DNA of 64,000 bases, taken from contig NZ_JAGSPN010000013.1 in the NCBI RefSeq assembly GCF_018139685.1, positions 1 through 64,000 on the forward strand, in the 5' to 3' direction. Below, piece by piece: positions 54,313 through 61,440 of this stretch. The position numbers and the translations under genes are program-made. The stretch's first letter is position 1; every line of letters begins with the position of its first letter. The stretch comes from Cognatundibacterium luofuense. GTDB lineage: Bacteria; Pseudomonadota; Gammaproteobacteria; Burkholderiales; Burkholderiaceae_D. The notes beneath the pieces were generated by a model. It ran no database searches. It had not been told where the DNA came from and was given only the letters and a program-made list of their open reading frames with translations.

Positions 54313-54990
54313 TTACTGGCGAACTAAAATTAACAAAGACATCCCGGTATTTGTCCTGACCGGATCATTACCGACGGTTTCTGTTGAAATATCCCGACCG
54401 ATTAATAAGCCGCCTCCGACTGGGCTGAGAACAACATTTGTTCCGGCCAGATTAATCGTTTTACTGTTTTGATCGAAGGTCCAGTTCAACGTGGTTCCAA
54501 GAACGCCATTGCAGCCGGAAATCAGCTTGTTATTGAACGGGGTTACGTCAGTCACCCCGTTCGTTGTTTTTCCATAGCCGGAGTTCGGACTGACTTCTTC
54601 GCCGCTGTTTGCGCTGCAAGTTAAGGTCGCTGTGTAGGCAATATTGTTGCCGTTATTGATGGCAGAAAACACGACCGTTCCCAATGTCTGCCGGACACTG
54701 ACATACGTCGTACCGACACCTGTATCCAGCATCATCAGTTTATAGCTGCCGATAAAGTCATTGATCGTCAGTGTACTGTTGGATTCCATTTTGGCGACTC
54801 TGGCCGACAGCGCCGATAAGTTGGAATTAACACTGTCAATTGCAGTCGCCAGTGCCTGAAAATTCTGGTTTACTGCCGCCGCACTGGCGGGTTGTCCCGA
54901 TGTGAACGTATTCGGAACAGTGGTTGCTGATGCATGCAGCGCGATGAACATGGCACTGATTGCAGTGAGCTTGATGAAAGACGATTTCAT
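54313..54990 (-). CDS. Exported beta-rich protein with coiled-coil head
   Basis: 225 residues. Signal peptide (SSFIKLTAISAMFIALHASA), then a TFTSGQPASAAAVNQNFQAL segment and a short coiled coil (SVNSNLSALSARVAKMESN) and a beta-rich C-terminus (AYTATLTCSANSGEE, INLAGTNVVLSPVGGG). The NTFTSGQPASAAAVNQNFQ pattern recurs in phage-tail-like and autotransporter-type surface proteins. First of three exported-protein genes pointing the same way. Confidence 0.6.
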   Translation of the reverse strand: MKSSFIKLTAISAMFIALHASATTVPNTFTSGQPASAAAVNQNFQALATAIDSVNSNLSALSARVAKMESNSTLTINDFIGSYKLMMLDTGVGTTYVSVRQTLGTVVFSAINNGNNIAYTATLTCSANSGEEVSPNSGYGKTTNGVTDVTPFNNKLISGCNGVLGTTLNWTFDQNSKTINLAGTNVVLSPVGGGLLIGRDISTETVGNDPVRTNTGMSLLILVRQ

Positions 54991-55036
54991 GGTGTATCTC
55001 CTGTAAGTGATAAAAATGTTTTTTCAGATGAGCAGG

Positions 55037-55924
55037 TCAGCGCCATTGCGCAGTTCCCCAGATACCGGTGCTATCCCAACGTAAAGTGTTTTGGGTCACA
55101 GGTTGCGTATCGACCAGCGGATAGTTTGCCAATGTGACTACAGGGACCGTTACCGGGTGTGTGCTGTCTGACTGTTGCGAACTCACTCCACTCGATGCGG
55201 TGACAGCAGCAAGCGAATCGGCGAAATGAGAAAGTACTTTGTCAGGTACCTCGCCTTTGGCGATACGATTGGCAATATTCACGACCTTGTCCGCCAGCGT
55301 CGCACCGGCGCCATCGGTATTGGCTGCCAGTGCCAGAGCAGCGAGCTTGAAAGTGGTAACGTCGGATGTTTTTCCATTTGAGACATTAAACACAGGCGGC
55401 GCCATCGCTTGTGACAAGGAGAGATTCAGCACGGAGCTGGCAACCATTGTTGTGACACTATTGACGAGTTCAGCTGTCATCGTCTCTCCGTCAGACACAC
55501 GTTTGTCCAGCACAGCAGCGACGATTTCAGTCAACGGTGTGATGGCGATACCGCTTTTGACAGAGCCACTGTCAGGAATAACGCTGCGTAAGATCGCCTG
55601 GCTGGTTTCGGGGCCACCGGTTGCCTCGTTACGATAGGTGCCGCTGACATACAAGGTGACCGGGTACACGGCGTTCACCGGCATGTTCATATTCGCAACG
55701 CTGCCATTGATCGTACCGGTCGCGATAATCTTCCCTGAAGAATCTTTTGCCGTCACTGATCCTGCGGTATATGCGCCCTTGTATGGTGTTACTACGACGG
55801 GAATGCCCGGATCATTGGGAACATCAACTGTGTTATTCGAAGGAGAAGAGCCGCCGCAGGCTGCCAGCAGTAATGCACAGCAACTGGCTGAGAGCATAAA
55901 AAGTACTTTTGGAATACGCATCAT
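55037..55924 (-). CDS. Lipoprotein of unknown function
   Basis: 295 residues. Lipobox LLLAACGGSS, Ser/Asn-rich linker, then an Ig-like strand-rich part (GAYTAGSVTAKDSSGKIIAT, TLYVSGTYRNEATGG) and a helical part with DAIR-like LTEIVAAVLDKRVSDGE. No recognised catalytic motif. Positioned between two exported-protein genes and 11 bp after the 112-residue lipoprotein gene, so probably part of one operon. Confidence 0.65.
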   Translation of the reverse strand: MMRIPKVLFMLSASCCALLLAACGGSSPSNNTVDVPNDPGIPVVVTPYKGAYTAGSVTAKDSSGKIIATGTINGSVANMNMPVNAVYPVTLYVSGTYRNEATGGPETSQAILRSVIPDSGSVKSGIAITPLTEIVAAVLDKRVSDGETMTAELVNSVTTMVASSVLNLSLSQAMAPPVFNVSNGKTSDVTTFKLAALALAANTDGAGATLADKVVNIANRIAKGEVPDKVLSHFADSLAAVTASSGVSSQQSDSTHPVTVPVVTLANYPLVDTQPVTQNTLRWDSTGIWGTAQWR

Positions 55925-55935
55925 GTCGCTCCCTT

Positions 55936-56274
55936 TTACTGCAGAGCTGGCAATGCTTCACCGGGCTTCACACACTTCGGCAACGTCGCACCGGCAAATG
56001 AAGAGAGCATGCCGCAACGGTAGGATTTACCGCGAACCGTCGCAGCGAAAAACACTTGCGTGCCATTCAGTGTGTTGTCCTTACGCATGTCGGCAATACT
56101 GATATCCGTCGGTTTGACAGCGAATACCTTTGCTGTGGCCTCAGCCACTTCTTTTTCATCGACCGTACCCACGCCCAGCTTTTGAGCGACAACAGGCGCG
56201 AAAGAACATGCACTCACTTGGGCGACTAACACTGCAATCAGTACGCTGCGAAAAACAATATATCCAGACTTCAT
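55936..56274 (-). CDS. Small lipoprotein
   Basis: 112 residues. Signal and lipobox VLVAQVSACSFAPV. A short domain follows with GTVDEKEVAEATAKVFAVKP and two more Cys (YRCGMLSS and LPKCVKPG) that may pair. Not recognised. Starts 111 bp from the divergent sigma-factor gene, and may be under its control. Confidence 0.65.
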   Translation of the reverse strand: MKSGYIVFRSVLIAVLVAQVSACSFAPVVAQKLGVGTVDEKEVAEATAKVFAVKPTDISIADMRKDNTLNGTQVFFAATVRGKSYRCGMLSSFAGATLPKCVKPGEALPALQ

Positions 56275-56385
56275 CGGGCTCTCCTTAAAATATTTCCAAT
56301 AAACGGCTGTACAATCTGACCGCTTAATTTCTAATTCGCCCGAACTGCTGGAAAGGTTCGATTTTTTTTGCAGATTTTTTAAAAA

Positions 56386-57006
56386 ATGTCGCTGCGCCCT
56401 TTTTTAGATCATTTGGCAACGTCTCCTGACGAGATGCGCCAGTTTTTTCAGCATGCGAGAAGCACCATGTTGCGCGTGCTCGGATACCGGTTTCCGAAGA
56501 TCCCGCATCAAATGCTGGAAGACGCCGTCATGCAGGCGTTTAAGCAATTGTGGGGCGATCAGCTTGGACAGTTCTCATCTGTTCACCCAGTCCATACCGA
56601 ACTCTTCAGAGCAGAACTCATTCGTTTTCTGGCAAGAACAGTCGCATTTCGTCGTTTGCTCGATATGCTTGAACAGCACAAGGATGAGATTTTGTTGCGT
56701 GACCTGATCACTTCGAACCAGGACGATTGCTCAGACGATACGATGTATGAGTCACTCATGCCGAAAGAGGACGATGATCCGATTCATGACGCATTGGAAA
56801 ATCTTCAGTTAGTACAGCGTTTGCAACGATGTGTTGATCATTTGACGCCGAAATTAAGTGAAGTGATTCGTTGTGTACTGGGTGATTTAAGGCAGGCAGA
56901 TACAGCGCTGATGCTTGGTATTCCAGAGGGAACTGTTAAAAGTCGTATCAACGAAGCGGTTAAAAAACTGAAGCGTTGCATGGGTATTCATTCGGAGGAT
57001 GTATGA
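56386..57006 (+). CDS. ECF-type RNA polymerase sigma factor
   Basis: 206 residues. Region 2 contains DAVMQAFKQLWGDQ and ELIRFLARTVAFRRLLDML; region 4 reads LTPKLSEVIRCVLGDLRQADTALMLGIPEGTVKSRINEAVKKLKR, a standard ECF helix-turn-helix. There is no domain 3. An acidic linker (DDCSDDTMYESLMPKEDDDP) separates regions 2 and 4 and is longer than usual. It is translationally coupled (ATGA) to the next gene, a membrane anti-sigma candidate. Divergent from the small lipoprotein gene. Confidence 0.88.
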   Translation: MSLRPFLDHLATSPDEMRQFFQHARSTMLRVLGYRFPKIPHQMLEDAVMQAFKQLWGDQLGQFSSVHPVHTELFRAELIRFLARTVAFRRLLDMLEQHKDEILLRDLITSNQDDCSDDTMYESLMPKEDDDPIHDALENLQLVQRLQRCVDHLTPKLSEVIRCVLGDLRQADTALMLGIPEGTVKSRINEAVKKLKRCMGIHSEDV

Positions 57007-57671
57007 GCGAAAACATACCCGTATCAAAAGACGAGGCACTGTTGCTGGCTCAGCTGGAACGATCGTTAACAGATGCTGAGTTACAAAGCCTGCGTCAGGC
57101 AATTTCTGAGGATCCTTCATTGGCAGGAGATGCGCGACTGATTGCTTTACTCGAAAACTTGCGCCTTGAGCAGCGTATCGCGCAAAACGAAGATACCGCA
57201 TGGCTGAAATTCAGGGAACTCGCCCGGCAAAGTCAGGAGGCATCGCCGGCTGCGTGCGAACAATCACAACCTGTATCACGCTGGTTCTCGTGGCTGGGAC
57301 AATGGTCTTCGTCCATGCGTTCAGCAATTCCGGTATTGGCAGCGTTTGTCATCATTGCGCAGAGCGGTGGACTGGTGTGGCTCTATAACAAGCCTGTATC
57401 ACAAATTGAGCCTCAAACTGACACAAGGGGAGGCATTACAACGCAATGCCCGGCAATACTTGTGCGCCTGAAGTCGTCTGCGACGATGGAAGATTTAACG
57501 CGCATATTGACGCAAGGACAGATGCAAGTGGTAGCAGGGCCTGACGCTACGGGTTACTACCGTATCGTCGGACAAACCAGCTTGCCGGACGATGGCGTTA
57601 TTTTGTTGAAGGATATAGCAACCGAAATCAAACCCGCCAACGATTGCAGTCTGGCACACAAGTCACTGTGA
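57003..57671 (+). CDS. Transmembrane anti-sigma factor candidate
   Basis: 222 residues from ATG 57003, overlapping the sigma stop. The N-terminal 85 residues are cytosolic and helical (LLLAQLERSLTDAELQSLRQ), compatible with sigma binding. One membrane segment (AIPVLAAFVIIAQSGGLVWLY, about 107-127) leads to a periplasmic domain with CPAILVRLKSSATMED at its start and IKPANDCSLAHK at its end. The two Cys are 66 residues apart, exactly as in the membrane protein at 60744-61160, and the strand patterns between them match. This suggests a shared sensor domain. The N-terminus shows no zinc-binding HxxxC motif. Confidence 0.75.
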   Translation: MSENIPVSKDEALLLAQLERSLTDAELQSLRQAISEDPSLAGDARLIALLENLRLEQRIAQNEDTAWLKFRELARQSQEASPAACEQSQPVSRWFSWLGQWSSSMRSAIPVLAAFVIIAQSGGLVWLYNKPVSQIEPQTDTRGGITTQCPAILVRLKSSATMEDLTRILTQGQMQVVAGPDATGYYRIVGQTSLPDDGVILLKDIATEIKPANDCSLAHKSL

Positions 57672-57676
57672 ACAAT

Positions 57677-57710
57677 TCCTCCCGGTCTTTATTTTGGATG
57701 AGCGGGAGGA
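57677..57710. terminator. Stem-loop between convergent genes
   Basis: TCCTCCCG and CGGGAGGA form an 8-bp stem with an 18-nt loop between the stop codons at 57671 and 57741. No T run; possible factor-dependent or bidirectional termination. Confidence 0.45.
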
Positions 57711-57740
57711 TTATCAAGATCGTTATGGACCGGAAAACGA

Positions 57741-59147
57741 CTATTTAGGTGATTGCGGTTTACTCCACCGGTCCATGTAATTTTTTATCGTGCTGCTGTT
57801 ATTCCTTAACTCTTTCGCCAGTTCCTCTGGACTGTAATTGCCGCGACGGACATTTAAATCCAGTAAATCAAGACGTGCACGTCCATATCCGGTACTGGCA
57901 GCTTCCTTGAGTAAGCTTTCGGCACGCTGATAATCTCTTGGAACCCCTTTGGGTGCTTCAATCAATAGTTCAGCCAGCAGGGTTTGCGCTACCGGAAAAT
58001 GTTTGGCTGCCGCCTGCGAAAGATATTTCACTGCCAGTGCCGGGTTGTAGGGAACGACACCATTCCCACTTTTGACTGGTTTGGATTCCAGTCCATATCC
58101 GGTATGCATGGTTCTCACGCTGACTTGTTCGGGCGTCGCATAGACCAGTCCCAGCGTCGTTAGTGCCAGTACATCACCCGTTTTCGCTCTTTTTTCCAGA
58201 ATGACTTTGCTATTGACATCAAAATTCATCGCGCTGTACTGAATAGACTCATCCAGTCGTGCCAGATTTTCATCCCAGTACTTTTGCAAGGCAGCGGGTT
58301 CAGATTTTGTTTCGGTGCCGCGCTGTACTCCCACCAGCGGCGTGTTCTTATCTGTTTTTGATAACTTGGCTAAGGGTTTTGCGGTGGAAAGCTGAACATC
58401 ATTGACCAAACCACTGCTGACCCAGGGAATTTGCGTATCACCGGTAGCCTTACTGACATCGGCTTGTGTCGCCATGATCGCTTGCATCAGGCTAAGATCC
58501 TGTTTCAGGATATTGCGGTTAAACGCCAGCGAAAATTCGCTGTTTTTGCCGGAGCCATCGCCTGCCTGCGTCCCCGGTGCGGTTGAATAGAATATCAGTG
58601 TCCCGTGCGGTGGCGTCGCAGGATCAACCATACCCTGAGTCGGTGCACCGCGCATCAGCGGATTACGGCAGGCATCAATGACCAGAACGGATACCTGTGC
58701 ATTGCTCTGTGCCAGCACGCTTTCAATCCAGCGCAACGAAACGCCATCCCGCTTGAGATCCAGAGATTTCAGTGTGGATAAGCGTTGATCAATTGGAATA
58801 AGGTAGTTAATGTTATCGACGGCAATACCGTGGCCTGCGTAGAACAGCAGAGCGATATCCGCATCTTTTGCAGCCAGCGAAAAAGTCTGTAAGTCACTTT
58901 TCAGTTGTGCAGCGGTACGATCCGTTGCCAGTGTTGTGGCAAAGCCAAGCTGCTTCAGGCTATTGACGGTCAGGGTCGCATCGGAAACGGGATTCTTCAG
59001 CTTTTCATTGCTGGCGTAGGCTGCGTTGCCGATGACAAGAGCAACTTTCTTTGGCGCTGGCGCATTGGCAAAAGTGAGGGACGTACTCAAACTATATACA
59101 GCCAGTGCGCACAGTGACTTTTTCAGTATATTCCGACGGTCTGCCAT
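57741..59147 (-). CDS. Caspase-like peptidase (C14 family) with Sel1-like repeats
   Basis: 468 residues. Signal-like N-terminus (KSLCALAVYSLSTSLTFANA). The peptidase domain has the caspase fold motifs: KVALVIGNAAYASNEKLKNP, the catalytic His in LFYAGHGIAV (residue 106) and the catalytic Cys in VLVIDACRNPL (residue 160), then GTLIFYSTAPGTQAGDGSG. After about residue 300 it continues with Sel1/TPR-like helical repeats (YLSQAAAKHFPVAQTLLAEL, LLKEAASTGYGRARLDLLDL). Similar proteins act as proteases in stress or death responses. It is third in the operon with the SulP-like transporter and the small membrane protein. Confidence 0.88.
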   Translation of the reverse strand: MADRRNILKKSLCALAVYSLSTSLTFANAPAPKKVALVIGNAAYASNEKLKNPVSDATLTVNSLKQLGFATTLATDRTAAQLKSDLQTFSLAAKDADIALLFYAGHGIAVDNINYLIPIDQRLSTLKSLDLKRDGVSLRWIESVLAQSNAQVSVLVIDACRNPLMRGAPTQGMVDPATPPHGTLIFYSTAPGTQAGDGSGKNSEFSLAFNRNILKQDLSLMQAIMATQADVSKATGDTQIPWVSSGLVNDVQLSTAKPLAKLSKTDKNTPLVGVQRGTETKSEPAALQKYWDENLARLDESIQYSAMNFDVNSKVILEKRAKTGDVLALTTLGLVYATPEQVSVRTMHTGYGLESKPVKSGNGVVPYNPALAVKYLSQAAAKHFPVAQTLLAELLIEAPKGVPRDYQRAESLLKEAASTGYGRARLDLLDLNVRRGNYSPEELAKELRNNSSTIKNYMDRWSKPQSPK

Positions 59148-59151
59148 GTTT

Positions 59152-60747
59152 TTACTCCGTGCAGTGAGGTTTTAAGCTTTCAGGACAAAGCACTTCCAGA
59201 ATTTCAGAAACTTCTTTTCCCGTGTTCTTTCCAATCACAATATGGGCTTTACCAGCTTGGGCACGGGTAATGTCACGTATGGCGCATGCCGCTGTAAAGT
59301 CAATTGCCTGAGTCATCGACAAATCAATACTGCGATGCTCACCAGCTTTCCAGCGCCGCATATGAGACCCAATGTTCAAAAAGTGAAGTCTGCCGCTAAA
59401 AACACCGTTGTTTGAAGTTTTCTGCTTTGGTGCGAGGAGCAAACCGGTTAGCGAGGCAATGATTGCCGCCAGAAAGGCAACGGTGACGGCTAATTTTGAC
59501 CATGGGCCGATCGCCATCAATACTGCAATACTTACCGCAAGTAAGAAAATCCAAAGTCCGTTCACCAGTGCCTTACGTGCTTTCGATGCACCAAGTGCTG
59601 TACGCCATAACAGTACAGATTTTTCATCCAGCATTTCGATCGAGACGACCACTAAGGTCCCGGCGATAACTGCTTTTGGTAAATAATCGAGTAACGGCCA
59701 TTGCAGTCCGATCAGGCAGAAAATCAGCAATAGCAGAAAAGCAGAATGCGAAATAGCGGGTATTTTGCTGTCTGCCGGTTTGAGCTCAGAGATTGTTCTG
59801 CTTCGGGATAATGAAATTGAGATGGGCAACAAACCGAGTGTCCCAAATACAGTATTGCCCCATGCATTGGCTAGCAACTCGTTCCGCACCATCGCATCGG
59901 GTTGACCTTCATCGCTCGCAAGCGAAGAAGCCGCAGAAAGCGTATCGATCAGACACAGCAACGCAAGAATCGCGCTGCCTGAAAATAATGTCAGGATAAC
60001 TTGGGGATCCGATAAAAATGCCAGTTCTTTCCAGCGCCAGAACCCCAAAATTGCGTTAGTAATTTCACCGCCGTGTATCTGGCTGACGGTACTACATAAA
60101 GCGGGAGTTGGTGCGTAGTTTCGCCAGACAAAGTAGACCAGAGAACCAATCACGATACTGATAAATAAGCGACTCCGGTATAGCATTGTTCCGGGCTGCA
60201 GCCCGTATTTGATGCCAAAGGCAATGGTAATCACCGTGGATGCCACCGCCAGTGCTGGCCAGGCAACGCTCTCTGAGCATTGATTCATACCTGAAATTTG
60301 TCCGGAAATCGTCGTGGTTGCAACGATAAAAGCCAGTGCAGACAAGGCAGGGATCGACATGAAAGAGCGCAGTCGATCCGTCCAGTTCATGTAGCCAAAA
60401 ACGAGGAGTATGACTCCTGAGAAAGTGACGCAGAGAGATGCAACGATAAACGCAGACATGGCGCCGCCTAATTTGATGGCTGGTAACGTCAAGGCGTACT
60501 CAAGAATCATGGCGTAGCAAACAACAGACAGGAATCGTGGCCCTGTGAGTGGATTTCGACGTGCTGAAAACAAAATGACTAACAGCGTACCGATTGCTGC
60601 GGTCATAAGTGCCGTCACTGAACCAGTATTAAAAGCTTTATTCGCTATAGCGCCTTGCCCGAGATATTCACCGACATAAATCAGCGCAGCCAACCCTCCG
60701 ATCGCGCAATCGGCAACAATTTGTGATTTACCTTCGTTCTTGTTCAT
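59152..60747 (-). CDS. SulP-like transporter with STAS-like C-terminus
   Basis: 531 residues. Twelve or so hydrophobic segments from about 10 to 440. The core resembles SulP/SLC26 anion transporters: IADCAIGGLAALIYVGEYLG, GNTVFGTLGLLPISISLSRSR and the AVIAGTLVVVSIEMLDEKS region. A short C-terminal domain (SIDLSMTQAIDFTAACAIRD, about 465-510) has the STAS-like fold. It lies in an unusual operon between a caspase-like protease and a small membrane protein, 4 bp from one and overlapping the other, so ion flux coupled to proteolysis is possible. The substrate is unknown. Confidence 0.75.
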   Translation of the reverse strand: MNKNEGKSQIVADCAIGGLAALIYVGEYLGQGAIANKAFNTGSVTALMTAAIGTLLVILFSARRNPLTGPRFLSVVCYAMILEYALTLPAIKLGGAMSAFIVASLCVTFSGVILLVFGYMNWTDRLRSFMSIPALSALAFIVATTTISGQISGMNQCSESVAWPALAVASTVITIAFGIKYGLQPGTMLYRSRLFISIVIGSLVYFVWRNYAPTPALCSTVSQIHGGEITNAILGFWRWKELAFLSDPQVILTLFSGSAILALLCLIDTLSAASSLASDEGQPDAMVRNELLANAWGNTVFGTLGLLPISISLSRSRTISELKPADSKIPAISHSAFLLLLIFCLIGLQWPLLDYLPKAVIAGTLVVVSIEMLDEKSVLLWRTALGASKARKALVNGLWIFLLAVSIAVLMAIGPWSKLAVTVAFLAAIIASLTGLLLAPKQKTSNNGVFSGRLHFLNIGSHMRRWKAGEHRSIDLSMTQAIDFTAACAIRDITRAQAGKAHIVIGKNTGKEVSEILEVLCPESLKPHCTE

Positions 60748-61160
60748 TTCTGACGCACCGATGATCCACAGAGCGGGTTAACCCGGACATCCATTGCCAG
60801 TGATCCAAATGCTTGACGAGTTTCCGGCAGTGTCAGTCCGGGTATTTCCATTTCAAAGGCACCTCGGCTATTAGGGCCACTAACGATATTGGCGTTAAAG
60901 TTCAGCGCCCATTGCTGCACATCTTGCATGCTGGTACTGGCCGAGAAGATGACTTCGTACTGCCCACAAACAGCGCTGGCCGTACCACGGCTACCTTGAC
61001 TCAGCTGCTGTTTACCTATTGACGCAGACAAGTTGTACATGGCCAGGAGCAATCCAAGCTGAATCATCAGCAGGATCAACACCAGGGTTGCCTTCTGGCT
61101 GATCCAGTCAGCGATCAATTCGAATGTTGATAATGATTCTTTGGTTTCGTAGGATGCCAT
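60744..61160 (-). CDS. Single-pass membrane protein sharing a domain with the anti-sigma factor
   Basis: 138 residues. A membrane segment (ATLVLILLMIQLGLLLAMY, about 24-42) is followed by a periplasmic domain starting VCGQYEVIFSASTSMQDVQQ and ending DVRVNPLCGSS. Cys65 and Cys131 are 66 residues apart, as are Cys149 and Cys215 of the anti-sigma protein, and the intervening patterns (SxxSMQD vs SSATMED; ANIVSGPNSRGAFEMEI vs MQVVAGPDATGYYRI) align. It overlaps the SulP-like gene by 4 bp and is first in the operon. Function unknown; possibly a sensor partner. Confidence 0.65.
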   Translation of the reverse strand: MASYETKESLSTFELIADWISQKATLVLILLMIQLGLLLAMYNLSASIGKQQLSQGSRGTASAVCGQYEVIFSASTSMQDVQQWALNFNANIVSGPNSRGAFEMEIPGLTLPETRQAFGSLAMDVRVNPLCGSSVRQK

Positions 61161-61440
61161 TCAGTAACCTCAGTATTTTTCTGATTGGTCATTAAATCTT
61201 TTAAAGCCGATTCACTTTTTTCCATCGGCTTAAACAATGGGACATATGTGATTTTCTATGTCATCTCAGCGCTCTTCCGCTCTGCTTAAAAAATATTCTC
61301 TTCGGTAATACCAATGATTTTTTAAATATTTAAAAATATTAAATTATCAATAATATGTAATAAAACAGGAGGAAGCATACGCATTCCTCCTGTTTTTTTA
61401 AGACATGCAAATATAAAATATTTGACGTCGCGACCCCGAA
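61161..61440. other. Intergenic region between the AAA+ gene and the membrane-protein operon
   Basis: 280 bp, AT-rich. Contains the terminator at 61360-61401 and, left of it, the likely promoter of the operon starting at 61160. This separates the AAA+ transcript from the operon. Confidence 0.6.
61360..61401. terminator. Bidirectional Rho-independent terminator
   Basis: AACAGGAGGAA / TTCCTCCTGTT form a perfect 11-bp stem with a 9-nt loop. A T run follows on the plus strand (TTTTTTT) and on the minus strand (TTTTATT). It ends the AAA+ gene transcript from the right. Confidence 0.9.
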
